DNA of 64,000 nt from Eustoma russellianum (taxonomy: Eukaryota > Streptophyta > Magnoliopsida > Gentianales > Gentianaceae): NCBI GenBank assembly GCA_036186865.1, contig AP025042.1, forward strand, positions 13,821,503 to 13,885,502, written 5' to 3'. Shown here piece by piece: positions 11,501-24,222 of the stretch. Below the pieces are notes generated by a model. It saw nothing but the letters and a program-made list of their open reading frames with translations, did not search any database and was not told the origin of the DNA. A program made the translations under genes and the position numbers. Each line of letters begins with the position of its first letter. Position 1 is the stretch's first letter.

Positions 11501-12353
11501 CGATCCAGGCCCAGGGTTAATTGGCCTGTTGACATGTTCTGGACCCGTCCCAGATCCGGGGTTAATTGGTCTGATGATATGTTTTGGACCCGTCCCAGAC
11601 CCGGGATTAATTGGTCCGACGATATGTTCTGGACCGCTCAGATCCGGAGTTAATTGATCTGACACTCTATTTTCTTTATGCTTACTTTACGGGACCAAAT
11701 GATATTTTTTGCCACGACATGACATCATGCATTGCATCATGCATATTCCATGTGCACATTGCATGATAGGACGTTTAAGTTATGAAAGGGTATATACTAC
11801 TTAAGTTATGATTAGGCTATATCTTCAGCGGATCAAGGATTAAAGATCAGGTATGAATTAACCTTTGTGGTTCTTGGGGTTTTTCCATTCATGTTATGAT
11901 TCTTTATTTATTTCATGATAGTTTATTGTATGCTTGCTGGGTAATTTTTATCACTCATACTTTTATTTTTCCCCAAAGCCAGAGAACGCTAAGGTTGAGT
12001 GGATCGATGATGAACCGAGAATGCCGTACCCGTAGTCAAGGAGTCAAGAGAAGACGATGCTTGAGGACTTTTGTGCTGATATGATGTCTGTACTATGAAC
12101 TATGTTGGAATCTTTGGGATTTAAGTTTTATCTTGTTTTTTTGGACTAATGTTTTGGGACTTAGTATTTCAGTATGCATGTTTATTTCAAAATTTTAATT
12201 CTGCCAAAATGTTGCTACCATGTTACATGCTAACATGAGAGTCCATGACTTAAGTTATGGATTTTCGCATGTTATGCATGACGCTTTGTACTCTCCGTAG
12301 TGAAGTACGGCGGGTGCACCACATTCGGATAAGGTCCGGTCCGGGGCGCTACA
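8523..12353 (+). repeat. 3' LTR of G1 (complete, 3831 bp)
   Basis: Begins TGTTGTACCCC after the purine tract and ends GGGGCGCTACA. From 8906 it is a direct repeat of the left edge of the window. It contains the same internal tandem array and terminal hairpin as the 5' copy. No protein-coding gene is seen in this 3.8 kb; all open frames have counterparts only in other LTR copies. Confidence 0.95.
11400..11665 (+). repeat. 45-bp tandem repeat array in 3' LTR
   Basis: Counterpart of 2515-2760, about five units of the GGTTAATTGGTCTGATGATA type with the same spacing. Individual units differ from the 5' copy by point changes but the unit number is the same. Confidence 0.88.
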
Positions 12354-13061
12354 TAAAGAATTAAAAAATAAACAAAAACAAGACTCAGAAGTTATGAAAT
12401 TAATACTTACAAAATTAAAGACAATAAAAGAGTATGATCAATCTTCAGAAACAGAACCAGTAAATATTGATATAAATATCATAGAAAATATTTCTAATGT
12501 ACCACAAGACTTTTTATTTGTTCTAAGAGAAATAACATCAAGAAAATATTTAATAAGAATAAATATAAAATTCTCAGAACAATATCATTTAGATACAATT
12601 GCTCTATTTGATACAGGAGGAGATTTAAAATGTATTAAAACTAATTTGGTTCCAAAACCCCTATAGAGAATCTACAACTACTAGACTCTCTACAACAACT
12701 AATACCAAATTACAAGTCAAATGTAAGACTGAAGCTTACATTATAAAATCAGATACATCAATAAAAACAATGTTCTTAGTAGTCGATGATATCCATCATG
12801 CAGTTATATTAGGAACACCTTTTATGAATTTAATTACACCATATAAGGTAGGAGTTAATTCTACTTCTTTCAAAATATGAAATAAAAATCATTTGAATTT
12901 TTAGAAAAACCTAAAACAAAAAATTTAGATTTAATTAAAGCTTTTTCAAATCATATAGAACAAGTGAATGCAATAATCAAAAGTAAAACTTTTCAATTAC
13001 AATCACTTAAAGAGACAGTAAATATTAATAAGATAGAGCAATCTTTGAAAGATCCTAAGAT
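12354..13061 (+). pseudogene. Endogenous pararetrovirus fragment A: protease region
   Basis: AT-rich coding remnant. The frame at 12394-12666 contains ALFDTGGD, a retropepsin D-T-G motif, and after a stop and frameshift near 12663 a second frame contains VILGTPF, the hallmark of caulimovirid protease regions. It continues to 13061, where the copia element was inserted, and the last five bases AAGAT are the target-site duplication. The matching viral RT lies in fragments B and C. It is an old, inactive integrated copy, with the family assigned from motif order and genus not determined. Confidence 0.75.
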
Positions 13062-15753
13062 TGTTGGACCGTGCACCTGCAATAAACACCACTAGAGGGG
13101 GTGAATAGTGGTTAGCAGAAATTACACTACTACCCTTTGTAAAAATCCCCTTTGAAAGCAGAATCTGAGACTACCTCATATTCAGAACCTGTTTTTGAAA
13201 AATTCAAAACTTAGTGTACACAACTCCAAAAATTATGAAACTTTTTAGAATTTAACTTCAATGTGTTAACAAGATTCTGTCCGAAAATTAGACAAAAATA
13301 AGATCGTTCAATCCTTCAAACAAATAAAAAGATTTAGATCATCAATCTGGACAGAATTGGACAGAATGTTGCTGATTTTAAAAACGTGTTTCTCTTTGAA
13401 TACTCAACCAAAAAGGTTGATCTTTATGTCAAAGCACTCCTTAGGATGTGTAGATGATGTTTCCAAAAATCCCTGACCTTAAAAATTCTTGATAAATACA
13501 GAATTCAAGGTTTCTCAAAACTGGTCAGATTGCAGCCAGATTAGAGAAGTTATCTTGCAAAGACTAAAAGACTAACTTTTCCTTGCTCAAATCAAGTGAT
13601 TCTTGTTGAAAATGAAAGCTAACAGTCTGAAGTATAACTCCACCAAAAATTATAAATTTTGAAAGTGTTTAGTTATTTTTTCAAAATGGGAGAACTTGTG
13701 TGAAAACTGCAGTAAAAATGGACAGAAAAAAGAAATGAAGAAACAAGACAAGAACACCGAGAATTTATCCTGGTTCGGTCAATGTGACCTACTCCAGTCC
13801 CAAGGAACACCTTTCCTTTGATTTCACTAAGAAATGAATCACCTTACAACAAGAACCAAGCTTGATCCTTCTGTTATACACCAACCCTATTCAAGACTTG
13901 GATGAACACCTTTTAAGCAACACTTAGTTGCAACACTTCTACCACCTATTGATGTAGTCTTATATAAATGGCTAATCAATATTACGAATGAAGCTCAAGA
14001 GGCTTGTAGCTCAACAAATGCAACAAGAACACCTTTGCTACAAAGAATGGAACGAGAACAACAACAAGAAGATGATAGCTAGACAATTCAACAAATGCTT
14101 TCAAGTGAGCTTCAAGTGTGTTTCATCTTGTTCATTATTGCCTCCTATTTATAGTGTGAATTGAGCCTTGGAGATAAGATTGCACATGTGTCACTATCTT
14201 CATCATCAAGTCCAAGTGTCTTCACATCATTGGTTGGCCTTGTACACTTGGCAACATAAGACAACATAATTGGTCCACCTTGGCATCACTTTGTTGGCCG
14301 ATTTTTACTTCATAAATGACATAAATTTATCTTGAAAATGTGAAGATAATAGCAAGGGATAATACTTTACTACCCCCTAAACTTCTTGGCAAGATAATAG
14401 GCATGTGGGAGTTGAATATTTCAAACAAAAATTCTGCACCATGTTCAGCCTAGTAGCCGTTGGGTACTACTTCATATTTTTCAAAAAAAATCTTGATTAT
14501 CCTTTGTAAAATGAAGATAATAAGAAAGGATAATACCACCAAAAATATCCTCAACTCCAAGCACAAGAATAGGGCATGTGAAGGCTCCATTTGACTTAAA
14601 AAATCTGATGAAAACAATTATGTAGCCGTTGGCTACATTTGAAATATCCTAGTTGGCAATTTTTGCCAACTGGATCTTTTTTGGTTGGTCCACTTGTGAC
14701 CAAGCTATAAAATGAGTACACCAATAATATCACCTGATAATACAGGTTTTTTAACCCATATATATGTATATCAACTCAGATTTTTGAAGAAGAAATCACC
14801 ACATAATTATTGACAAGATTATGTCAACGTGTAACACCAAAATTCCAATATTTCTTCTTGTATGTTGTGATCGTTTCCACACCTTTAACACCTTTGATAA
14901 CTCTGAATAATGATGATAAATATGCTCTTATAACATATATAAAAGGATCTTCAAGAAAGAAATAGAATGTGACATCACAATTCGTCACATATCCCGCTGT
15001 AGTCAACAATATCATCATTTGGGAGAAATAAGATAAAATCACCATATTATCTTCAAGATAATAATAACTCAACTCCAGAATGAATATAATAATATTCTCA
15101 AGAGATTCCTTGAGCAAAAATACCAAAAATACCGTCAGGGGTGAAATGACCAAAATGCCCCTGGTATGTGAAAACTCCCGAAATAACCCGGATGGTAAGA
15201 AATAATCACGATATCACCTTTGTCATGATAAATAGTATAAGAATACATCCTTGAAATATTTTCACCATGTGATGTTCCTACAAAACTCAAAATTCCAATT
15301 TTGCCCTTTTTGGTAAGTTGTAGAAACTTCCAAGGCACGTTAGTCACAATACATTTATAATCACCAAAAAAACATAATAATCACATAATAAACATGTATA
15401 AATCATATACAAATGAAAACAAGACATTGATCGATCGAAGTGCCTAAGCTTCAGAGATCGATGTCTAAGTAAGTTTCAGAATTTGTCTCTGACCTACATC
15501 GGTCGATCGAAGTAAGGGTTCGATGTACATCGATCGATCGATGTGTCTCAGGTTTAGAGATCGATGTCTCACCATAAGGTCTTAAATTTTCACTGCCTTT
15601 TATGGATCGATCGATGTGCAACAACCTGAGAGATCGATGTCAACTTTTCAACTTTTTCAACTTTGAATCACATATAACACCATGTATGATATTTTTATGT
15701 ATTCACCACTTAAAATCATGACTTTGAAAATTATCCAAACATATTTCTCAACA
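13062..15753 (-). repeat. 3' LTR of C1 (2692 bp)
   Basis: Direct repeat of 21534-24222. In element orientation it begins TGTTGAGAAATATG directly after the purine tract and ends GGTCCAACA. The U3-side end (15428-15645) holds the regularly spaced GATCGATC modules. No conserved coding capacity is seen; the open frames at 14824-15347 recur only in the other LTR. Confidence 0.94.
15429..15641. repeat. GATCGATC / AGAGATCGATGTC paired modules in C1 LTR
   Basis: Three pairs occur: GATCGATC at 15429, 15532 and 15605, each followed by AGAGATCGATGTC starting exactly 24 bp later (15453, 15556, 15629). A lone related site lies near 15501. The cluster sits 110-325 bp from the element-sense LTR start, in U3 where enhancers lie. 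The function is unknown. Confidence 0.8.
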
Positions 15754-15768
15754 TTCTCCCCCTTTTGG
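15754..15768 (-). promoter_or_regulatory. Polypurine tract of C1
   Basis: In - strand sense, AAAAGGGGGAGAA directly precedes the LTR start TGTTGAG. It fixes the LTR boundary at 15753. Confidence 0.9.
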
Positions 15769-16094
15769 ATGATTTTCAAAATAACCTAACATGATTTTAA
15801 TGTCACAACTTATAACCAATTGTTTATCATAAATCTATCAATTATTTCACCAAATTTGTACCAATTGTTTTAGAAACTAACCTCCAACCAATTTTTTTCA
15901 CATTGTTTTTAAATTTCAACTCTCATGTATTCATATGCTCCCCCTTAAATTGTACTCTCCCCCTTAACCTATGCTCAACTTATGCCAATTGAATCTTAGC
16001 ATGTTATTCAACCAACCAAATTATGACTTACCAACTAAAATCATGTTCTTACTCTATCTCCCCCTTTATTTTTCAAATCATGCAAAAGATAGAA

Positions 16095-16754
16095 CTACGC
16101 AATGGTATCGTAAGTCATCATACCTAACTTCGCTCGTAAGTTTTCAAAAGTGGCTTGATTAAGGGGTTTGGTAAAGATATTAGCTATTTGGTGATCAGTT
16201 CTTATATGCTTTATAACTATATCCTCATTTTGAACATGATCTCGAAGGAAGTGGTATCGTACCTCAATGTGTTTGGCCTTAGAATAAAGCACCAAATTCC
16301 AAGAAAGATTGATTACACTTGTGCTATCGCAGAAAATTGGAATCTTTTTCGTTTTAATGCCAAAATCACTAAGTTGTTGTTTAAGCCAAAGTATTTGGGT
16401 AGTACATAAACTCAAGGCTATATACTCGGCTTCAGTGGTAGAAAGAGCTACACTAGCTTGCTTTTTAGAAAACCAAAAGATCAAGTTGGTTCCTATGAAT
16501 TGACACGTACCGCTAGTGGATTTTCTATCTAATTTGCAACCACCATAATCAGCATCACTATATGCGTGTAATTCCAAGTTAGCGTTTCTATCATACCAAA
16601 GTCCTAAATGAGGTGTGTGTTTAAGATATCTAAAGATCTTTTTCACTGCATTGTAATGTGATACCTTAGGACAAGATTGAAACCTAGCACACATACACAC
16701 ACTAAACATGATATCAAGTCTTGATGCGGTTAAATATAACAATGAGCCAATCAT
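16095..16754 (-). pseudogene. Copia RNase H (C1)
   Basis: Copia-type RNase H with the SDADYGG metal-binding start, TSGTCQF, STTEAEYIA and CDSTSVINL, followed by the conserved KHIEVRYHFLRD and IFTKPLNQ tail. It forms one open frame of about 219 codons, the best-preserved C1 piece. It is the C-terminal part of pol and should be in frame with the RT upstream (16751-17578), from which it is separated by a shift. Confidence 0.92.
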
Positions 16755-17578
16755 AGACCTATAAAGTGTGTCTCAAAAGTTTTTACATTTTCATCCTTAT
16801 CTAGTTTGGTACTAACACTCATGGGTGTAGGTGTTGATTTCAACTCTTCAAAGCAAAACTTCTTAATCATATCATTGACATACTTAAGTTGGCTAATGTG
16901 AATTCCTTGAGGAGTTTGTTTGATTTGGAGTCCTAAGAAATAATTCAATTCTCCTACCATTGACATTTCAAATTCTGACTTCATACACTCTTCCAAGTCT
17001 TTTACTAAGGTAGGGTTGGTTGAACCAGAAATAATATCGTCTACATATATTTGAACTATTAACAAGTCATTATCTTTTCTTCTTAAAAATAATGTGTTGT
17101 CCATGGTCCCCCTTTGATAATTATTTGCCATAAGAAAGTTTGCGAATCTATCATATCAAGCTCTTAGAGCTTGTTTCAAATCATATAGAGCTTTCTTAAG
17201 CTTATAAACATGGTTAGGATTCTTTGGATCTTCGAATCCAGGGGGTTGTTTCACAAACACCTCTTCTTGGATGTATCCATTCAAGAATGCACTCTTGACA
17301 TCCATTTGGAAGAGTTTGATGTTGCTTAGACTTGCAATCGCAAGTAACAATCTAATTGCTTCTAGTCGTACAACGGGTGCAAAGGTTTGTTCACAATCTA
17401 TACCTTCTTGTTGATTATAACCTTGTGCGACTAGTCTAGCCTTATTTCGTGTGACGTTTCCTTGTTCATCCATTTCATTCCTAAAGACCCATTTGGTTCC
17501 TATTATAGACTTGTCTTCAGGTTTAGGTACTAAGTCCCACATGTTGTTCCTTGTGAATTGATTTAATTCCTCAGGCAT
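16751..17578 (-). pseudogene. Copia reverse transcriptase (C1)
   Basis: Starts in the conserved LVPKPEDKSIIGTKWVFRN block, then MDVKSAFLNG and PPGFEDP, and after a break near 17140-17156 YVDDIISGST, the catalytic YVDD box. Two frames are needed. The wording of these blocks is closest to SIRE-type plant copia elements. Confidence 0.92.
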
Positions 17579-18202
17579 AGCATCTATCCATGATATGTCA
17601 CCTAAGGCTTCCTTAACATTCTCAGGTTCTATGTGTGAGACTAAACTATGTCCTTCAAGTTGACTTATGTTTCTACGTGTTCTAACCCCAACACTTGGAT
17701 CCCCAATGATTAATTCTTTAGGGTGCCACCAATTCCTGGGTTGACTAGGTTCACCCTCATCTTGTTCAAATGTTTCATTTGTATGAACATTATCGATGTA
17801 ATTGGATCATTAGTAGTATTATCTTTCAATTGCGAAGTTTCTTCATTTATTTCATCTAAGGATTCAGTATGTCTTGTTCAGGGGGAGTTGGTTCTAGATG
17901 ATCAACTACATGCTCAAGTGTTACATCATCATCAAACATATTTTCAACATTATTCTCATGTTTATGTTGAGTTTTATCACTAACTTAAAAGCATGCATTT
18001 TCATTGAATTTCACATGTATAGATTCAATTATTTTTCTAGATGTAGGATAATAATACCTATATGCTCTTGAATTAGTTGAATAACCAACAAATATGCATT
18101 CAATAGACTTTTGTTCAAACTTGTCTAGATTATCCTTAGTGTTCAACATAAAACACTTACATCCAAATACTCTAAGATAATCTATTTTAGGTGGTGTGTT
18201 GT

Positions 18203-18909
18203 TTAATAATTCATAAGCGTTTTATTTAATTTCTTTTGAATAGTAAGCCTATGTAAAATATAACATGCACAACTAACAACTTCAGCCCATAAATATTTTG
18301 GTACTTTGTTTTCACATAGCATTGTCCTAGCAACTTCTTGAATTATTCTATTTTTATGTTCAACAACTCCATTGAGTTGTGGTGTTCTAGGTGGTGAGAA
18401 TTCGTGTTTAATTCCATGTAATTCACAAAATTTGATTACGTCTTTGTTTATTAATTCTCCACCTCTATCACTTCTAATTCTCTTAACATTCTCTTCGTAG
18501 ATATTTTCGAGTTGCTTAATAAGAGTTTCGATTGCTAATGGAGCATCGTCTTTGTGTGTTAAGAACAACGTCCATGTGTAGCGTGAGTAATCATCTACTA
18601 TGACACACACATAGTAGTGTCCACCTAGACTTCTTGTCGTACTCGGACCAAATAAGTCTAAGTGAAGCAATTCTAGTACATGACTAGTACTCACTTCATG
18701 TTTCGGTTTTAATGCTTATTTAATGTGTTTTTTTTAATACATGTTTCACACATTTGAAAATTATCTAAGTCTAACTTAGGGATTCCTCTAATTAAATTCT
18801 TCTTAGATAATTTCTTAATGGTTGAAATTCCTATATGGCCTAATCTTCTATGCCATAAATTCACATATAAGTCATGTGATATTAGACACTTAACCTTAGC
18901 ATCTAACAT
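18203..18909 (-). pseudogene. Copia integrase (C1)
   Basis: The zinc-binding GAG_pre-integrase segment (WHRRLGHI ... CETCIKK) at 18709-18909 is followed by the catalytic core with DLFGP, SDRGGE and the glutamate in NGVVEHKN. The frame breaks at about 18700 and again near 18210, and the C-terminal part up to RT (17579-18202) is only recognisable in fragments. Confidence 0.9.
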
Positions 18910-18943
18910 GTTATCTAAGGTAAGAGTATAAATGTTACCATCT

Positions 18944-19300
18944 CTATTTCCTTTTAATATCTCTATTTCCTTTTAATACTATTTCTCCTTTTTCATTTAT
19001 TATATCACAAGAATTGGGAAGAAAAGAAACACTATAGCCACAATCTATAAGTTGAGAAATACTTAGTAAATTATAAGAAAGATTACTTACTAACAACACG
19101 TTTCGTATTTGAAATATGTTAGGGTCCCCAATTGTTCCTTTTCCAACAACTTGTCTTTTGTTGTTGTCACCGAATGTTACCTTTCCTCCATTCTTGATTC
19201 GTTCCAACTCGGTGAATAGTTTGGGGTTGCCCGTCATATGCCTTGAACATCCACTATCTAAAAACCATTTAGTTTTTAGATTCTTTGACTTTGCCTCCTT
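18944..19300 (-). pseudogene. Copia aspartic protease (C1)
   Basis: WFLDSGCSRHMTG carries the D-S-G active site near 19240-19270, followed by KNGGKVTFGDNNKR and LLSISQLIDCGY. In copia elements protease precedes integrase, as here. A stop separates it from the integrase. Confidence 0.88.
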
Positions 19301-19351
19301 CTTGCATTCCTTGCGATTTTCCTACAATGGAGACAAAGTTTTAGGTACCCT

Positions 19352-19902
19352 TTATTTGGGTCCTTGAATGTTAGGGGCACCATTCTTGTTTAGATATCCC
19401 TTAGGTATCCAAACTTGAACATACCTTTTAGGCACATTTTTAGCATTGTCATAATTTGGAAAATAAGAAGGATTAGAATATATAAGATCATTCCACTTAA
19501 GTGAAGGTGCATTGTTATACATGTTGTGCCATGGTTGATAATTATTATTGGATGGCCGAATTTTATAGTATGTATAATGCATGTGACTTTGTTTCTTATA
19601 TGGTGCTCTATATGTATGTTCATATGCATTTCTATAAGACTTATATGAGTGTTGTCTATACTTAGGTTCATAATAAGTTGTATGCATTTTATTTTTCTAG
19701 TTGTATTCGTATATATATAGGCATAATTTCTAGTTTGTCTAGATGCAAAGTTTTGCATAGATGTACATTGATATGTATGTGCTTTTATTGGTGCAAGTTG
19801 TATTTTTTCTTTAGAATAAACAGAAGAAGGAGTAGAAAAAGATTTAGCAGGCAAAGTTGTTTTAATATCTTTATATGGTTTGTTTAGTAGTTGAAGATAC
19901 AA
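19352..19902 (-). pseudogene. gag-pol spacer of C1 (Tyr/His-rich)
   Basis: Low-complexity Tyr-, His- and Asn-rich frames, for example EPKYRQHSYKSYRNAYEH, lie between the gag coiled coil and protease. No catalytic motif is seen. Overlapping frames suggest one frameshift around 19690. It is probably a structural gag-pol linker; function unknown. Confidence 0.6.
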
Positions 19903-19944
19903 ACTTAGTCTTTTTACCTACTTTGTCATCTTCTTCTTTATATC

Positions 19945-20283
19945 CTAATCCAGTTTTATCGTTTCCATATTTTTCGATGATATAAGTGTATCTAACATAT
20001 TTGCACCAGATTTAAATTGTTCTAACATTTTTTCTAAGGTAAGTTTAGAAGACTTAAGTTGCACTATCTCATTGTCACAACTTTCTAACTTAGACTGTAA
20101 CATACTGTTTTCCATTTTTAACTTTTGTTCATTTTTCCTAAGCGATTCAATTTTATTCTCTAAAGAATCAAGAGTATTAGTAGACTCTTGTTTAAAAGAT
20201 TCTAATTGATCGGAAAATTCCAAGTTGGACGCCTTCAACTTGTCATTTTCTTCAATTAGTTTCTTCTTTTCTTTAAAGAGCAT
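19945..20283 (-). pseudogene. gag-region coiled coil (C1)
   Basis: A 112-codon frame rich in Leu, Glu and Lys heptads (KKKLIEENDKLKASNLEF and onward), a clear long coiled coil located after the gag zinc knuckle. SIRE-like elements carry such coiled coils, presumably for particle assembly. Confidence 0.75.
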
Positions 20284-20355
20284 GCATTCTTAAAAACTCT
20301 TCATACATTTCACCAAATGTTATGTCACTATCAGAATCACTATCAGAACAAGAAC

Positions 20356-21491
20356 TTACCTCGTTAGATACGAGCAGACTTGAGCTTCCCCAGTTTCAGA
20401 TTCTAAGTCGGATGAGTCACTCCATGTGCTCACCATCATTGCTCGTTTTCCTTTCCTTGCCTTAGACTCCTTTGTCATTGTCGTTTGTGCCTCCTTGTCC
20501 TTGGCTTGTTTATTATTGTTGTTATTATTATTATTTTTCTTTGTTGGACAATCATATGAAATATGTCCTTTTTGACCACACTCGTAGCACTTTAACTCTT
20601 TATTATAACATTTATTGTTGTTAGAGTTATTTTTCTTAGGTTGAGAAGAAGAAGAAGAACGTTGTCTATTCCTATTAGGACGTTTGAAAAACTTGCTAAG
20701 TTTTCTTGCTATCAATATCAAGTCATCGTCTAATTCATTATCACTATGACTATCATCATTATTATTATGTGTTTCAGTTGTTTTGAAAGATATTGACTTA
20801 CTTGATGACTTAGACGATTCAGACTTTCGTTGGTATAATTTTCCTCATATACTCTCAGTGATCCTATCAATTCGTCCATTTTTGTGATCGATTTTGTCTC
20901 TTCAATTGCGGTGACCTTTGGATCCCATTCAGCAGAAAGGCTTCGCATCACCTTTTGAACCTTTTCATTGTTCGTGAATGATTTGCCTAAAGCTTCAAGA
21001 GCATTGAAAATGTTAGTAATTCTCAAATCCATAGATGTTATGGATTCGTTCGGCGACATTTTGAAATACTCTAATTCAGTCATAAGCATGTTTATTTTTG
21101 ATTCTTTTACACCGCTTGTTCCTTCATGCTTTAATACAAGTGATTTCCACATATCGTGTGCACTTGTGCAATTTGACACATATCCTACTTCAGAAGTTGT
21201 AAGTCCATTCAAAAGTAATTGCATAGCTTTTGCATTCATGGACATTTTCTTTTTATCTTCCGATGACCATTCACTTTTATATTTCTCAACCTCTTGTGTG
21301 ACTCTACTAACTTGTACAACTTTCATTGGAATGTACGGTCCATCTTCAACTATAGACCATAAATCAATGTCTATAGCCATTAAGAATAGCCTCATTCTTA
21401 GTTTCCAATGAATAAAATTATTACCATCAAAAAGAGGAGGGCGTTGTATAGACATACCTTCCAACTCACCTTTGTGAGAAACAATAGCCAT
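20356..21491 (-). pseudogene. gag: gag (C1), with CCHC knuckle
   Basis: The start at 21491 (MAIVSHKGELEGM) precedes the conserved RPPLFDGNNFIHWKLRM capsid entry. The upstream ATG at 21548 would start inside the LTR and is less likely. A break at about 20725 separates the capsid frame from the nucleocapsid frame, which holds CYECGQKGHISYDC. The start codon lies only about 40 bases from the LTR, leaving almost no leader. Confidence 0.9.
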
Positions 21492-21533
21492 TGTATATAC
21501 CTTGGATTTGAGACAAGCAGTATATAATGAATT

Positions 21534-24222
21534 TGTTGGACCGTGCACCTGTAATAAACACTATTAGAGGGAGGGGTGAATAGTGGTTAGCGGAAATTAC
21601 ACAACTACCATTTGTAAAAATCCCCTTTGAAAACAGAATCTAAGACTACCTCAGATTCAGAACCCGTATTTGAAAAATTCAAAAATAAGTGTACACAACT
21701 CCAAAAATTATGAAACTTTTCATAATTTAACTTCAATATGTTAGCACGACTCTGTCCAAAAATCAGACAAAAATAAGATGGTTTGGCCCTTCAAACAAAT
21801 AAAAAGATTAAGATGGTCAATCTGGACAAAATTGGACAGAATGTTGCTGATTTTGAAAAACGCGTTTCTCTTTGAATACTTAACCAAAAAGGTTGATCTT
21901 TATATCAAAACACTCCTTAAGATGTGTAGATGATGTTTCCAAAAAGTCTTGACCTTAAACAATTCTTGATAAATACAGAATTCAAGTTTTCACAAAACTG
22001 GTCAGATTGCAGCCAGATTGGAGCAATTATCTTGCAAAGACTGAAAGACTAACTTTCCCGTGCTCAAATCAAGTGATTCTTATTGCAAATGAAAGCTAAC
22101 AGTCTGAAGTATAACTGCACCAAAAAATCACGAATTGTGAAAGTGTTTAGCTATTCTTTCAAATTGTGAGAATTTGTGTGAAAACTACAGTAAAAACAGA
22201 CATAAAACCAAAATGAAGAAACAAGACAAGAACATCGAGAATTTATCCTGGTTCGGTCAATGTGACCTACTCCAGTCCCAAGGAACACCTTTCCTTGGAT
22301 TTCACTATGAAATAAATCACCTTACAACAAGAACCAAGCTTGATCCTTGGGTTATACATCAACCCTATTCAAGACTTGGATGAACACCTTCTAAGCAACA
22401 CTTAGTTACAACACCTCTACCACCTATTGATGTAGTCTTATAGAAATGGCTAATGAATATTACGAATGAAGATCAAGAGGCTTGTAGCTCAACAAATACA
22501 ACAAGAACACCTTTGCTACAAAGAATAGAACGAGAACAACAACAAGAAGATGATAGCTAGATAATTCAACAAATGCTTTCAAGTGAGCTTCAAGTGTATT
22601 TCATCTTCTTCACTATTGCCTCCTATCTATGGTGTGAATTGAGCCTTGGAGATAAGATTGCACATGTGTCACCATCTTTATCATCAAGTCCAAGTGTCTT
22701 CACATCATTGGTTGGCCTTGTACACTTGGCAACATAAGACAACATAATTGGTCCACCTTGACATCACTTTGTTAGCCGATTTTTACTTCATAAATGACAT
22801 GGAATTATCTTGAAAATGTGAAGATAATAGCAGGGGATAATACTTAACTATCCCCTCAACTTCTTGACAAGATAATAGGCATGTGGGAGTTGAATATTTC
22901 AAACAAAAATTCTGCACCATGTTCAGCCTAGTAGCCGTTGGCTACTACTTCATATTTTTTTAAAAAAATCTTGATTATCCTCTATAAAATGAAGATAATT
23001 AGAAAGAATAATACCACCAAAAATATCCGCAACTGCAAGCACAAGAATAGGGCATGTGAAGGCTCCATTTGACTTCAAAAATCTGATGAAAACAATCATG
23101 TATCCGTTGGCTACATTTGAAATATCCTAGTTGGCAATTTTTGCCAACTGGCTCTTTTTTGGTTGGTCCACTTGTCACCAAGCTATAAAATGAGTACACT
23201 AATAATATCACCTGATAATACACGATTTTGACCCATATATATATATATCAACTAAGATTTTTGAAGAAGAAATCACCACATAATTATTGACAAGATTATG
23301 TCAACGTGTAACACCAAAATTCCAATATTTCTTCTTGTATGTTGTGATCGTTTCCACACCTTTAACACCTTTGATAACTCTGAATAATGATGATAAATAT
23401 GCTCTTATAACATATATAAAAGGATCTTCAAGAAAGAAATAGAATGTGACATCACAATTCGTCACATATCCCGTTGTAGTCAACAATATCATCATTTGGG
23501 AGAAATAAGATAAAATCACCATATTATCTTCAAGATAATAATAACTCAACTCCAGAATGAAGATAATAATATGCTCAAGGGATTCCTTGAGCGAAAATAC
23601 CAAAAACACCCTAAGGAGTGAAATGACCAAAATGCCCCTGGTATGTGAAAACTCCCGAAATAACCCGGATGGTAAGAAATAATCACGATATCACCTTTGT
23701 CATGATAAATAGTATAAGAATACATCCTTGAAATATTTTCACCATGTGATGTTCCTACAAAACTCAAAATTCCAATTTTGCCCTTTCTGGTAAGTTGTAG
23801 AAACTTCCAAGGCACGTTAGTCACAATACATTTATAATCACCAAAAAAACATAATAATCACATAATAAACATGTATAAATCATATACAAATGAAAACAAG
23901 ACATCGATCGATCGAAGTGCCTAAGCTTCAGAGATCGATGTCTAAGTAAGTTTCAGAATTTGTCTCTGACCTACATCGGTCGATCGAAGTAAGGGTTCGA
24001 TGTACATCGATCGATCGATTTGTCTCATGTTTAGAGATCGATGTCTCACCGTAAGGTCTTGAACTTTCACTGCCTTACATGGATCGATCGATGTGCAAGA
24101 ACCTGAGAGATCGATGTCAACGTTTTCAACTTTTAATCATATATAACACCATGTATGATATTTTTATGTATTCACCACTTAAAATCATGACTTTGAAAAT
24201 TATCCAAACATATTTCTCAACA
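21534..24222 (-). repeat. 5' LTR of C1 (2689 bp)
   Basis: Direct repeat of 13062-15753 with scattered differences. The GATCGATC modules recur at 23906/23930, 24009/24033 and 24082/24106 with the identical 24-bp offset. It is followed by the duplicated AAGAT. Confidence 0.94.

Larger units (their letters stand above)
1..12353 (+). mobile_element. Ty3/gypsy chromovirus (Tekay/Del-like), element G1, left edge cut by window
   Basis: Two near-identical direct repeats (position 1 onward matches 8906 onward) flank an internal region with gag, aspartic protease, reverse transcriptase, RNase H, integrase and a C-terminal chromodomain, the domain order of plant chromoviruses. The initiator-tRNA-Met primer site lies two bases after the 5' LTR and a purine tract lies directly before the 3' LTR. 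About 0.38 kb of the 5' LTR lies outside the window, so its target-site duplication cannot be checked. Several stops and frameshifts show that the copy is not functional, although the LTRs still match closely by eye, so insertion was not very ancient. Assignment to Tekay/Del rests on the chromodomain and primer site, with lineage tentative. Confidence 0.93.
13062..24222 (-). mobile_element. Ty1/copia element C1 (SIRE-like), complete with LTRs and TSD
   Basis: LTRs 13062-15753 and 21534-24222 share TGTTG...CAACA termini and flank gag, protease, integrase, RT and RNase H in copia order on the - strand. The 5-bp duplication AAGAT (13057-13061 and 24223-24227) is perfect. The protease, gag coiled coil and RT resemble the SIRE lineage, with LTRs (2.7 kb) longer than usual for it. 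Insertion split an EPRV. All ORFs carry breaks. No env-like frame was recognised. Confidence 0.93.

Noticed and set aside
14824..15347. Two ~100-codon frames repeated at 23301-23824
   Set aside because: Repeated only because they lie in the two C1 LTRs; no family resemblance and no start context.
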